Origin: Eudromia elegans
Lineage: Eukaryota > Chordata > Aves > Tinamiformes > Tinamidae
Direction: 5' to 3'
DNA length: 64,000 bases
Assembly: GCA_003342815.1 (NCBI GenBank)
Contig: PTEX01000004.1
Span: 310,001-374,000 of the forward strand
Part shown: piece by piece, positions 13,101 to 28,100 of the stretch
How the letters are laid out: each line of letters opens with the position of its first letter
Position numbering within the stretch: position 1 is the stretch's first letter
Notes under the pieces: model-generated
The model's database searches: none
Told to the model about the DNA's origin: nothing
What the model saw: the letters and a program-made list of their open reading frames with translations, nothing else
Position numbers and translations under genes: made by a program

Positions 13101-16100
13101 TATGATTTATAAAGATATGTCCTTTAAATACTAAATTGCTGAGTTTGTAGTGCACATTAATACCAAGGGACTAAAACTGTTAGTTTTACTTCTTGGCATA
13201 ACTACACAAATGGAAAACTAAGTCGAAATATATAAAAGTAATTTAGGGGATAGAAATTTAATGTATAGTAACTACATAGAATGTATTCATATTTTTATTC
13301 TTTCTATGAATTATGGCTTTTTTCTTTAAATGAAACGAAAGAGATGGAGTTATAAGAACTATTGGTTTTTTTTCTTTTTTTTTTTTTTTTACAGCTGTTG
13401 AGATAGTGGCGAAGGAGTCTGTATATGGGGTCTATGTCATCATAATGATACAATAACAGGGCTTTAACACTACATGATAACGAAAAATCTTGTAAGCAGT
13501 CGTACAACTTTATCAGAACTTCCAGTTTTAGTCTGGAAGGCTTTATCAGGCTGTCAGGTTATATAGTGTTTCCATACTGAATAAATGATATGAGGACAAG
13601 TATCACTGATTTACAGCAGTGGAAGTTGCAGGCACTTTCAAAGCAGTATCTTGAATTCAATATTATCCTGAAATGTGTGCAATGGAAACATGTTGACTTT
13701 CAGTCACTCTTAATCAGATAGAAATATGCTTCCCAGAAAACCATTAGTTTATGATAAGATGCCTGTTTAATTAAATAATGCACTACCTTAGAGGAAATGA
13801 AATTGAACCAAGGGATCTATGGTCCTCCCACCTAATGCTGCAGTCGAAATCACTTTCACCTAAAAGACAACAAAACTTGTTGGAAATTTGAGCAGAAATT
13901 ACTCATTGTCTAGGATATCTAACATAAGAAGAAAGCTCCAGAAACAAACAATAAAAAAAAAAGTTTCATAGTCCTGCATTATATAAATATCTATTAAATT
14001 AGAGCTAATGTATTTTTATCTAGGTTTTGTCAGGATGCATTAGAATATGTATTTCAATATGATAAAAAAAAATACTTTTATGCCTGTCAGCTAATATAGT
14101 GTTTAAAACCTCATTTCTGAAAGTAGTATTATATAGTTAGTAGTATTAGTAATATTCTATACTTGGAGAAGTGAATTTTAGTGATATTTTTCTCTCTCTC
14201 TTTGATGTATCTCATTGAGAAAAGGTTCAGCAGTAGTAAAGCCTTTTCTTAATATTGACTATATGTAAACAAAATTTTTCCAATTAAAGAATAGGGATTG
14301 TAAGTGGCTCCTTGAAAAAAAGAAAGCTGTTATTTTTCTTATAAAAAGATTAAAATATCTAACAGTTTAATTGGTGTGCTTTGTTTGTCTTCCAGTAGTT
14401 TAAAAATGGCAAATTGCTAAGTTCTAGTCAATTTAATGAATATATCACTGTAATCAGCTTCTTCAAACTAAGTTTGCTCTCCCTAAAAATCACCTTCTAT
14501 TTCTTTTACTGGTTTTGGCAGAATCTCCTTGATAATATTTTACAACATTGGAATTGTGATGGTGCTTTTGAATTTTAAAATACATTTTTTTTAAATTTTA
14601 AAAATAGAGGTTCAAGAATTCAAAATAATTCAAAGATGTTGCCTTGGAAGCCAAACAAGACAAGCAGATTAATTCTATAGTTCATACAGTATTGGAGATC
14701 TGAACAATAAGCTATAAAGTATTTTCCGAAATCACGAGTTTTACTTTGTAATTTATTAAATATAATTCCTCTTTTAAAAATGGTAACATATATTTGAATA
14801 TTTTCAAATACATTTTATTGAGGAAAACATAGTAGCATTCTTTGATAAGGTAATTTAATAGTCTTGTACATAGTTTACATGCTTTTGCCTATTTAGTAAA
14901 TGTCACTGGTTATTAAACATTGCCAAACATTGTTGCTTAAGATACTGTTTTCTTGCTGTAGAGACTCACAGTTTGAGTCTTAGAGCTAATGTGATTGCTT
15001 CTAGTTATGTAAGAAAGCTAAAGGAGAACTAAGGATAAAACCAGCTCTTCTATTTCTCCATCTATTTTCTTAAGCTCTAGATCATCTTTTTATTAGGAAA
15101 TATATTTTTTAATTCAACCATTTCCATTGCAGTTCAGTTTTTACATATCTCAGTTTTGGATGGCATTATATACTGCTATGTTTGTCAATCTCTGTTTAAC
15201 AGAAAGCATTTAAATGTAGAAGTCATTTATGATGTTAATTATTATTTCACACTTTTGCTCTTCTTATTAAACTATTTATTATTGGTCTAGGTGGTAAGCT
15301 TAGATACATACTAGAGAAAGTTAACACTATAAAACCAAGAGCATTTACTCTTCTAAAGAGTTTAGTGTTTAGAAGTACCTTAGAATGCCAATTTTGCTCT
15401 TTTTGCTTACAGAGCAATGAAGCAAATTTCATGTTCAGTTTACAGGGAAAAATGTAAGTAAGAATTTATTTCAGATAATATGGTTGCTATTGTTGAATTT
15501 GTGCTTTACTCTGATGCTGTCAATCAATATAAGGATTTAGTTGTATCAAACTGAGTATTTTGTTTAGCTTTGTGTCCCGCAGTGTTAAATTGTTGAGCAC
15601 AACTAAGGATACTTCAGGGAGTGTGTACCTAGAATATTAGGAAGGGTGTAGTGGAGATAGCAATTATAATGGTTTATTAGTGGATATATTTTTATATATT
15701 AGTGGATAATTTTTTTTTCTCATTACTTTTCCAATTTGTCAGGACGGAGAAATTGGTTTAAAACAACAACAGCAAAAAAAAAAAAAAGCTTGCATAATTC
15801 ACACTATCAAGGTTAATAAAGGCTTTTGCCCTTCAAAGTTGCTTGAGTCATATACCACATCAGTCTGTGGTTGGAAAATGGATTTTGTCGTGATCCACAG
15901 TTTCCCTGTTTATTTCTTAACAAACATTATTGATTTCTGTTTTTACCAGGAGCTTATTTAAAGTAAAAAACACTTTACTATTATGGCTGCTTAACTACTT
16001 TGTCTTCAGTCTAGACATGAGCTGTGTGATTGCATTGCCTCGTTTTGTGTCACTCCTGTTTTGGACAAAGAAGAGCCTGCCTTTTCCGAGGCTGTTGAGC

Positions 16101-19100
16101 TGGCACTTACAAAGAATGCTAAAGGGAGTATAAGCATGTTGGGCTTTGTTTTATTATTGAGGTAGCCTCTTTCTTAAGAGTGCAATGCAAATAGTCAACT
16201 ACGTGCATGTTCATTCTACTTAAGAGCTGGAAAAATATTAATTCTTCGTTCTTGCACAATGAGACTTACGCACAAAGATAGGCTTAATGACGTTGTACCA
16301 AAGCGTTTGCGTGGATTACAGTGAAATGACGCTGCAAAGCAAACAACAGAATAGAGTTGAAGTCTAACCCTTAAGCTTTTAATGTTTATAACATCTTACA
16401 AAAATATTTGAAATTAAAATAAGCAAAATATTCTGTCCTTCCCCAAGTTTATACACATGTTTGTTTTCAGTATATGTCATATTTATATACATATGCACAG
16501 ACATACATATATAAAGTAACATCTCCAGACTGACTTTTGACAGTAAAAGATTTAATTGTGGGGAAAATAGTCACTGGAAGGCTTCCAAGTTTTTTCTGGC
16601 TCTTATAAAATAGCTGTATTTAAAATGCAGTATATTTTCTCTACACTGCAATTGAAACATTTCTGGTTTTAAAACATTGATTTTGATTTATAAAATTGCT
16701 TTATAAAATAAATTCTTCTACAGTCTTGATGAAATCAGCAGATTACTATTGTTATATGGAAGGAATATAAGGAAGGAACTTTAAGAAGAATAAATTATAA
16801 TCACAGAATCATAGAATGGCTAGGGTTGGAAGGGACCTGTAGAGGTCCAACCCCCCTGCACACGCCGGGTCCCCTAGAGCATGTGGCACAGGGTGGTGTC
16901 CAGGCGGGTTTTGAAGATCTCCAGAGAAGGAGACTCCACCACCTCTCTGGGCAGCCTGTTCCAGGGCTCTGTCACCCTCTTTCTCAAGTTCCTGTGGAAC
17001 TTTTGGTGCCTCAATTTGTGGCCGTTTCCCCTAGTTCTATCACTGGCCACCACTGAGAAGAGGCCAGCCTCATCCTCCTCACTCCCTGTCTTAAGATATT
17101 TATATACATTAATCAGGTCCCCTCTCAGTCTTCTCTTCTCCAGGCTGAAGAGGCCCAGCTCTCTCAGCCTTAATAATAAAAACAATATATTAATATTGTC
17201 ACTACTTAATGATGAAATCAATCACTACTTAATGATGAAAAGATATTTTTCCTTCCTCAGATTAGGAATGAATTATGACCATAAGATCTTTTCAGCTCTA
17301 TGAATGCATTTTTCACATGCTAGTTTGTTGTTATCAGACCCTGTTTACAAAAGAAAGAATTAGAGTTAATATAAAATATTATTCAGAAATTTATAATTTT
17401 TTTATTTCCTTAAAGTGTACTTATTGGAAGACTATTTAACATTTAACACTTTATCAACAGCTGCTTATATACTCTTCTGCAATTAACTTCTATTTTTAAA
17501 AATGGATTTATGTTGATTAATCTAGTATGTAAATTGGTGTATACTTTATGCTAATTTCAGGTATAATTGGTATCTTTTAATAATATGATTTACATAAGTG
17601 CTCTTATTACAATGTTGGAGAGATCCAGGAACCAGTCACCTAACATATAGGTTTTGAAGAAACGTCAATAATCTGCAGGTCAGTTCATTGATATGGGCAC
17701 CAGTTCTAATCAGGGTGCTTATATGAGCTGTGTAAAAACTGAGTGGTCATCAGAATCTGTGTAGCTTCTTTCTCCACTTGAAACACCAATTTAACTGCTA
17801 CAATTAGGAGCCAGTGGGCCAAAACAAGAGAGCGTTAGCACTATTTTGTCTTAAATTTTGTATATGTTCTCTTTTAGGCATGCTAGAAGTTCCATATCCA
17901 AGCTTTTTCTTTTTTTATCAACTCTGCTCCTAATCTGCGGCTTTAGAGAGAGAACTCTGTATTCTAGAACTAAATTGTTTTAAATTCTTTGCACCATCTC
18001 AGCAGAGCAAACAAGATTCAAAAAAACCAGATGCCAACCCAAAAGAGGTTCTAATACTGTTGTCTGTCAGCCTAAGTTTACTAATTTCCTAATGAGTAGA
18101 ATACACATTAAGAAAGATGCAAGACAGTCGTTTACAAGATATAGTAGCAGCTCTTATTTAGAGAATCTCAGTAATTGATAAAAATCCACTGGAAAAAGTG
18201 AGATTTAAGGGCCAAATGTTGATTGGAGAGGAACAGAAATATGTTGCACTGTTACAGTATACTATGCAATTTACAATATACAGTATAAAGAATATGTCTT
18301 CAAAACCTGATATATTATGATAAATGTGGCATGAAATAATTTTTTTTTTTTTTTTTTTAGGATCAGAACACTTATTGTGAAATAGTCGACCTCGCGGTTG
18401 ACTTGCTATCTTGCTCTTAAAACAGGCAGTCAAAATCATATATCATTTGGACAATAAGTAGCAGAGTTTTATGCAGTATTTCAACACCTACAGCGCGGGG
18501 ATCTTTAAATGCCTTTTTTAAAACAGCAGTTATCTGCAAATAATTTCCTAATCTATTACTAAAGCACACAGAAATAAATAGGCATTAGAGCGAAACACAT
18601 AAATTTCTGTAAAATATATGGATGTATAGCACCTTCGTAGTGAACTTTCACCAGCAATCTCGTTAACACGCAGGAATCTCGCCCCTGTTTTCTGATCCTT
18701 TCTCTCATTTAGTTTGAAGTTAGCTAATCTGTTCTGTAGTGCACGTTTCACCGGCTGTTTGAGAAGCGTGGTATATCAACCTACGCTGCTCAGAGAATAG
18801 ACTGGACAGTAGATTTGGGGGCTGGAGGAGGTGGGCTGTGGATCTAGGTCTAAGCATGTAGTTTCGATTTATGTAAACTGTCCCATTTCTGTGATGATAG
18901 AATAAGTGTGGAAAACATTATTTCAGAGTTAAGGCTTAAAAAATTATTTTTAGACTTAGGCGCTTAATTGTCCTCTCATTGAGCTTCATCTTTTGCAAAC
19001 TTAAAAAAAACCCAAACAAACAAAAAAAACCCAAAAAAAAAAACAAAAAAAACACATGAGGGAAGAGAAGTTTAGCAGTTTATTAGGATTGCTAAGGAAT

Positions 19101-22100
19101 ATAAAAATGTGAAAATATGATACTTTCATCACAGAATACAAGTTTTGAGAGACTAGTTTGCTGTAGGGACTTATCAGATGGTATGAATGGATCGGTGCAC
19201 ATAGTAACCAATGTACCATGACAGGTACCTTTCCTAAGACTGGACATACCCAGTAAAGCATACTTAATACTAGCTTAGTACAATTCTTACTCCCTTACTC
19301 TCTTCCTCTGTGAGACTGTTGGAAATTAATTCCTCTTCTAGGAGATGTCACCTGAGCTATTAAAAGCGTCTTTGGAGTTTCTGTTTGCTAATGTACTTTA
19401 TAAAACCTTTTTTACAAGAGGCATTTATCATCCAAACATATCTCACATTTTATCAGCTTTGCAATATTTAGTTCATTTCTGGCATTTTGCTGAGACTAAA
19501 CATGACATGTAAGTAAGATGTAAATAGATATGAGAATTAGGTGTGTGGGATGTACAATATGTTCTGCGATTTGCATTTTTGTAGGATTCTGGCAGACTCG
19601 ATTTGCCACTTTTTTGCTAAATGCTAATTGTATATCCCTACCTGTACAAATTTTATAGTGTTGAGAGAATGAAATTAGCAATGTTATTATAAGCCTAGCT
19701 ATTTCACAGCTCCTGTAAATCTTCAAATAAAATTTACAATGCCTGTGTACAACAAATTCAATTTTACAATATATGTGTGTTTTAATGCTCATACAGCTCA
19801 CTTCTCCATGTAATCTTCATTGTGTTGATGAGAGTAATCCCCTTTTACCTTTTTTTCCTAGTAAGCAATCTAAATTTGGCTTTTTGGTGATGAGTTTCTC
19901 AGAATTAAAATGATCAGAAATAAAAAGCCAAGCATCAGTAGAAAATGACACATACTCCAGTGCTCAAGAATATGTTGGTGCTGCAATATTGCCCTTCAAA
20001 GTTTGTTAGATTAGGGGGAAAAGTTCAATTTATGTTTATATCCCTTATGCATGAAAATCAGCTCGCTAACTTTAAGATATTACTCTTTTACAAATTCTTT
20101 TTTTTCTTTTGTAGCATAGGAGATTTTTTAGCTTGAATATTTGTATATTAAATGTTTTAGACTAAGAATTTTCCCAAAATTGTTATGCTGTTAAATTTTT
20201 GCATGAGATTACAAGAGCAAGTAAGGTAACAGAAATTTTAAAATTTCTGTTTATGTATAAGTGAAATGTCACCAGATAAAATTCTTGTTAAAATCTTTGC
20301 TAGCGTAGTTGGGTGATCTCACTAGTCTATCATCAGTTACCATGAGCCAGTGCAACAACAGGACTGTGCAACTTCCTTCCAGAAGAGGGAACTTCTGGAA
20401 ATTTTGATAAGTTCTTTGTTCTGCTGATGTAGCACATGGACCTCCAGTTTTTAATCACAGTATCAGCTTCCCTGAAGTCTTGATTACCCCAGGTGTGTGT
20501 ATGTGTCTGTCTGGGTGAAGTAAGTGTGTTCTAGAAGTTGGGCCTTAGTGGTGTATAGAAGTAAGCCACCTAGTAGAAGTAAAAGCTTACACCTAAGTCT
20601 TCTGTAGGACTGAATCCTACAAAGCTAGCTTTTTGTGGGTGTACTTGGCTGTCCTGACACTATGTTAAAATGTCCAACTACCAAAACACACTTTTTATCT
20701 GAGATTGGTAGGGAAAAATAATGTCAGGTCCAGTATCTTTCTGCTTTTTGTGGTACCTGCTGTCCTTTGCTGAGAATGTTGCAATTGGATAGTTTTCCTC
20801 TGATCTTCAAACTGCCCAAGAAAGAAGTACATCTGTGCGCTCTGAAGATTTCCCCACAGCTGGAAGAGCTGTGCTGTACGATCCTAGCCCAGTTACTAGG
20901 CTAGTAGTACAGTTTGCCCAGTTACTGCCCTTTCTATGAGCTATATTAGTTGTCTCACAAACCTTGATGCACATAATCTCAGGCACATCCTTAGCTGTTA
21001 GCTCCATGATCAGTTCTGGTGTATTTTGTGGGGCTTAAGCAGTGTCCTTTTAAATGTAGCCAAAGGAAATCTGCTAGTATACATAAATATGGTTAGGATA
21101 ATAAAACATCCACAAAAGGAAAAACCTAAGATATTAAGACACAGAACTTAGTGAAGAAAGTGGCATTCAATTTCCTGCTATGTCATTTATATATGCCATA
21201 TCATAAGTTTTATGTAGCAGCCTTGCCCGTAGACATATCAGCATAATTTTCTAAAACAAGAAATGACAAATTATCTTTTCAAGCTTGTACTTGGTGAATA
21301 AAAACAAATTAAATTTCAATTTCTTTCTGGATGCTCCTGGGAGATTTTAATCTTTGTCAGAGAGGAAATGTTGTTCCATTCAGGAGAGAATTGTTAAAAC
21401 TGCATGCTGTGTACAAAGAAAAAAAAAAAAAAAGAGATTATTTTCTGTTTAAAATGTCGACTCTTCTAAACATCTCGCTTGGATATTAGTTGTTGTATTT
21501 TTTTGGTTTATATGGTTGTGATTCTTTTTTTCTTTTAGGGCATTTAATAAGCTTTCTAATCAAAACTATTGTAGAATAAAACATTTAGTCAGTTAGTTTG
21601 AATTGGTCTGTACTAAGTGAATGTAATCTTCATAGGTAGATATTTAACTTGTAGCCAGGAAATAACAGCGTCGTGAAATTCCAAACATTTTTAAAAACAG
21701 CAAACCAAGATACTAGATTAAAAAACATTGAAACAAACTTACTTTTGACAAATGCATTCTTATTATTTGATGTGTCCTATCGTAATTTTCATGGCTATGT
21801 GTTTCAGATATGCTCTTGCTTTACTGGATCTATTTTCTATAATGTTCAGGTTTTGTTGTACATGTTGGACATTTGTGGTTCCTGTTTTCATACTATTTCT
21901 TTATCTCTTTTGATGAAATAATTATTGAAAATAGATTATATATATGTGTGTGTGTGTATATATATATATATAAAATAGAAGTATAATAGTAGTATTAGTG
22001 CATGGTTCATTTAACAAAGGCCTCAAATAAGAAAAGATTTGATGTTGTCATCCTACAGCAGGTTAATCAGATGAAAGTCTGTAGAATGAGGCTGCTGTAG

Positions 22101-25100
22101 GACATGCAATACTTCCTTCTGGGATAGCTAAAGTGGGTGTTTGGGATCAAGACAAATTGTGATTGATGGAGGTAGCCCCAAACTGAAGCAGTAGTGGTTT
22201 GACTTCATGTGTTCTTGTATTTCTGCCAGGAAAAGTTAACAAACTGAATATCTTCAAAACAGAAGGTATTTATCTCTAGCACTGCAGTTCTGGCTCACCA
22301 ATTACTTAGTGTTCCTGTGAAGAGCTAAATACTGCTGTCCCAGCAGCTGTGTTGATTTTGATGTATCATCCCACAAGATTCTAGAGGAGGCATTTGTTTC
22401 CTTTCTGGGTGGAATTCAGCCTGGTTATTTGAATGTTACTTCAGAGAGCAAACAATAGCTGAGGCATCATCTCTGACCATTCATAGCTCTAGATGACAAA
22501 TCTTGGTGAAGATTTACACTGTCATGTGGACAATCCCTCCTATGAATATAAAGATTTGTTTAGTACATGTGAAGATTAGTTGCTATATGTTACTAATGAC
22601 ACAAGAACCACAGTAATGTCTCTGGATATGTGCCAGTGCCAGGAGAGCACTGCTTTAGGTAATATATAACCATATATAACCAATTCTATACCTCTATTGG
22701 GTATTGCAATCCATCAGGGCCTTACTTCTCTCTCATTCTTCTAACCCTGTTTCCCTTTAGACATCTTTCTTGTTAGACTTTGCTTTGACTTGAAAGTTTT
22801 TTGTTGATGTTGTTTTTTCCTCCTCCAAATGCCATGAACTATGTTCCTTGGAATATGAGAAGAAAGTTTTACAGTAATAGAGGCTGAGAAAATGTTTTTA
22901 ATTTAGGAAAGCTGAAATCCTGTATTGAAAAAATCAAATTCAACATGCTGACTGACAGCAATAGACTGCTTGCTCTGAAAGGGAGGTTATTCTGCAGCCC
23001 TTAATCTAGAGAACAGATATTGTGTGTCTTGATTGCATTTTTATATTGGAGTTGTCTTTGATTCAGAATAAGATAAGCTTTTTACTTTATCATTTCAAGG
23101 TCAGCCTTCTGATTTTTCCCATGTTACCAAGTATTTTCTCTATTGGTAGACATTAGAGATGCATGGTGAAGATTTACCCCTTGACAACTGCCTTGTAAAT
23201 GATGATTTCTTTCTCAGAGCAGTGAAGTATGTGAATACAGTGCTGAGACCTCAAGAGGCCTCAATATATGTCCAGAAACCTCAGTGACTTGTAGCTGTTT
23301 CATGCTGGTAGTTGTTGTCTGGTAGCTGTTTCTCCCTGCAGAAGAAAAATAGTCTATTTTAAAATGTTCATGTAGGTTATATTTTTAAAGAAATTATCTA
23401 AGATTTCATTCCTCATGAAAGTTGTTATTCCTTAGCACAACCTCAATCTATTCCTCTCTTTTATACACAAGATCTCTGGATGTGCAACCAGTAAGTCACT
23501 GCAACACTCTTTTATGAGAGCAGTTATGATTGAAATAATTGCTTTTGTGAGAGGATTATGTGCGACTGAGGTCCCTCAGGTGCCATTTGCAGTCCTTTGC
23601 AACATGACTGTTAGCACATAGCTTCATTCAGAGGAAAACAATGGTTTACTTACAACTGTATAGCTTCAAAATGTTAGCTGTATGTACAGTCACAACCATC
23701 CCTCTTACTCCTCCTGTGATAGGTCTCTGTTGAGTTCAAAATGAACTTGACAAACATACTTCAATATCTCCCTCAGCTCATAAGTTGGGCCATTTCTAGG
23801 ATATAATGAAATGTGGGGCTGTTATTTTCTTATGTGGTTATAATAATATCCCTTGCAAGAATTCCAATGCATGTTAATCCTCACATCAGCTCTGTGAAGA
23901 CAGGAAAATATTTTCTTTAGCTTTTTTAAAATAAAGCATAGAATTTTTCCCAAGAGGATATGAACAACAGTGGCAGAGCCTGAAATAGTATTAAAAAGTC
24001 ACATATCAATATTAGAAAAATATCTGTCTCTTCCTTATCAAAAGGTCTCTTTAAAAAATGCAATAGTAATATATTGGAGCTAATATTTTTTACTTGGTAA
24101 TTTTGCAGTATAGATTCCTTTATTTAATCTCATATTTCAGATGGAAATTATTAAAAGACATTTTGAAATGTTCTAAAATATGTTACTGATTATTGAAGCA
24201 TGAATGTGAACTAAATTCAGTGCAAGAGTCACTGCAGCAATTACAACAATGGGAGGTACAGAGAGGTTAGAGTGGTGAAGAGAACTTAGGACAGCTTCTT
24301 GAGACAAATGAAAAGTTAGGAGAGGTTTGCTGAAAGAAACATTGGCAATTGTTCACATTTGAGTGGCTGCATCGGATATGAACCAAAGTGGAAAGAAAAG
24401 GCTTAAGGGAACAATGAGAAATAATGGTGTGAAATATCAGGAAGAAAGACTGAAGAAAAGAAATTAGAAGCAAATTTATACATGTTAATAAGCCTTTGAC
24501 AGTTCAGACATTGAACTTAAAACTAAAGGAAGTAACTTTTTCATACAGTGCATACTTCCATTGTAGAAACTCATTGTTGCAAAATGTTCTGGCAAACGAA
24601 ACAACAGGGAGGATGGATGGTCCAGATGCAGGACTGTCTCTCTCTTAGGAAGTCTCTAAATTGTTCATTGCTTGATGCTGGCAGTGTAGTAACATTCTGG
24701 TTTCTATTCTGTTCTTTTCCTATGCAATACTGCTTAACTGTCTGAAGCAGGATGTGGGTTAGGGGAGCTGTGGTCTGACCCAGTATGGTACATTTTATTC
24801 CTAAAATTACCATGAAAGTCATGGACGTGAATATGATGCGAATAGTGAAATATCTGAGAAGCTTGAACTGCACTTTTCTCCTCCAGATAATTAAGTTTCT
24901 ATGTTATATGTTAGTCCTTTCGTCTGCCAAAATGGATTAGTTATGCTAAAATAATGCTTATTTTGGAAATCTCATTGCCTAAGTATAAGGAAGGCATGTG
25001 ATAGGTAAGACAGGTAATGTAACAGGAACGTAAGATTCTCCAAGCTACCTAACTACCCTAAAGAATTCCAGAGAAAAGGTTTTTTGTTTTTCAAGAGGCC

Positions 25101-28100
25101 AGACCTCAAACACTGCCAAGCGTCTGCCGTTCCTGCACATTTAGCAAGGCACTGTGGGGACATTCACTAGAATGCTAGAACCAACATGTGATGTGTATGT
25201 TAAAGTAAGAATGATAAGAGTTGATCTGTACAAATCTACGGCAGTCTTTGATCAAGGCAAATTTAATGATAAAGAGTATCAAATTAAGTGATATCCCAAG
25301 AAGATATTTGTGCCATATGCTTGTATAATATAAAATGTAGGTTTTTAAGATTGCAAACTTGGGAAAATCAAGAACAGTTTTGTTAAATGTGTCACTGAAG
25401 GTACTGATTGAAGTTTTGGTTGAACGGAGTCTGGAGAATGATTGTTTTTAGTTTGATATTTAAAAAAAAGTCAATGCTTTTCTCTGCATTTGATATCACA
25501 TAATTGCTGTAATTGATATCACATAAGATTTGGGATGTTTTATTCTAATGCCACAGTATTAGAAGTATTAAGATTGCCCTTTCTTTGAGTGCCATTTAAG
25601 AAGTCTGTAGCAGCTCTCATTGACTGAATGCCAGCTAATGTTGGAGTCTTTCTTTAATACAGAGTTTTATTAACTTTAATAACACTAAACATTTTCCTGA
25701 CAAAATATCAATGTTCATAGTATAAACCTAGTTTCATTAATACTTGTAAAGAAGCTAATGAAATAATTTATAGGTATAAGAACACAGAAAGCCAAAGAGT
25801 TTCACAGTATACTAATTCCCATGAGTTTTATGTTAGGGAAAACTGGGACTCAGAAAAACAGTGGTGGGAACTCATTCTGAAATGGGCAACTAAGTGCAGG
25901 CACATACATTTGGGCTGGGGGGCTCAGCCAGCCCTTGTAGACCGTGCAGTTGAGGTAGCTGTTCTGCACGGTGGAGGGGTTTGATTCGCAGTCGTTCTGG
26001 GACGGGCACTTGCCTGTGTGAGGTGCTGGAGAGTTTCCTGGATGACCTGCAGCGTCTTCACAAGGGTGCAAGTCCTGTGCTAGCCACATGCAGAAATCTG
26101 GGATAGCTTAAAAAAATCCTTTCTGAAACTGAACCAAGGTGCAGTTGTCAACTTCAGAGTAATCTGATTTACTTTTTAGGATCCTTTCACTGTTTTGACT
26201 AGCTATCTGTGACTATAAAAAGCACTGATTTTTTTGTACAGTTCTGTATTGGTGTATTCCCCTTTATTAGGATGGAGTGTTAAAGATCAAATATTGAATT
26301 TTAATTCTTGATGGTAAATATATAAATCTGGCCTTTATCCAAACTACTTTTTTTCTGACATACCAGTCTTGGTACAGAATATGCAGCAAAATGTGTTCTG
26401 TCACCATCTTTAGTTTCTTAAAATGTAAACTCATTGCAGCTATGTTTCCTAAAATCTGGAGTGCTGTGTTTGAAATTCAGCTGCTGCGTAATAATGAATG
26501 AAAGCTGTTTAATGACTGTGGAATGTTCTTTCAGAAAAAAATCCTTTTCTCCTGAAGCTGCTCCAGTTTGTATGAAATCACTATCCTGATTACCAGCTTT
26601 GTTAGTCCCAACAGAGAGGCAAAAGAGTTGAAATACTTTTAACATTCTGGAGTGAGTTATTGTCATATTCGACATCAGCCAGGATAAATAAGATAGGACT
26701 GCTGTGTCTTTTACCCGTTCTAATCACTAAACATCTGCACCTAAATCTGTGTGCTGACACTTTTCACCATCCGTGGAAATTACAACCGGGAGGTGAAAAA
26801 AGTCGCTCTCAATAACTGCATATCTTCTTTCCTCACTTACCTGGGAGTCGTGATGGAGTATAAAATACTAACCTCTCGGTCAGTATTCAGAATATTTTGC
26901 AGCATACTCTGTTGTTTTAGTGTCAGACACTAACAACAAGATAATCATGCTTATGGAATGTTTTAAATCATAATGTATCTATTTCCTGGAATTTTGATCA
27001 GATAAATCTAAACTGTGGTGATATAACTTCAAGGACACTCATCTGCTCTTCACTGGTGGATAGCAGTAATTGTAGCTGAGATGTAAACTTTAGTTTAACT
27101 CTTGTTATTTTAGTATTGCTTATTCTAGTTTTGCTTGGTGCTTATTGAGCTTGAAAAAAATGCTGATGAATACTTTTAATTGTAAAAGTCAGTTCCCTTG
27201 TCTTTTTCCATGTATTAATCATCTTTTGGGAAGAATGAAGCAATGTCTGAAGGTGTCTTTGTAATGTCTTTTTGTTAGTGCTGATCTTTCTAGACAATCT
27301 GTAAACTTCCATGTTCTGTGGTCCATGAGAATGATATTTTCCTCCTGTGGTTGCGTTAGGGCTTGAATAAAGGTCAAAGCAGAGTCTGTTCTCTGATGTA
27401 GACACCCATGATGTAGTGGAACTTCCTTTAGGAAAGAAAGGCTAGAGAAATCAAGATTGGATCCCCTGGGTGAAGAGACATAATTCTATAGTCAGTCAGT
27501 TTTTGTCTGTGTTACAGATACAATGCATTAGCCAACTTAAAGGCATTTTACTTTGATTTTGTGGCACTGAATATATATAAATGTGTATATTTGCATGAAT
27601 ATTTAAGTACAGGAAATCTATTAAAATTTTGAAAGAAATGAGAGCTTTTCAAATCAAGCAGGCAAAGATATTCTGACATTAAGAATGTCAATTTTTTAAA
27701 GAATTTTACAGTATATTGTAATGGACTTTTTTTTTTGCTTTAGTTTGGAGATAATATGCTGTAATTTAGATTTAATATTAAAGGGAATAATTTTAAATAG
27801 TGATCTTCATTCTTAATTTTATAATTAATATAATTATCATTAATGTAATTAATTATGTAAAGTAATGTAAGCACATGTTGAGCACTTCCATGTAAATCAA
27901 ACATTTATTATAACAGCACTGCAATACATACCAGCTCTTTTTGAGATGGATTTTATGAAGTATCTTGCAGAGAGCCAGCTTAGGTAGTTGTATAATAAAG
28001 CAAATGGATTCTAGATAGCCCTATTTTCAGATGCAAACTTTTCAAGTTTAGGGAAATTAGCTGCTTTGAAGAAAGCTTTCTAATACCATCCTTTTCACTT

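Noticed and set aside
13391-13460. Possible extra exon after the T tract and ACAG
   Set aside because: The CEP128 frame would meet a stop within about 20 codons and no good donor precedes it; the human protein has no matching residues at this junction.
16874-17221. 115-codon minus-strand frame as a host gene
   Set aside because: It is CR1 ORF2 sequence, with extra codons read from the flanking DNA at its start.
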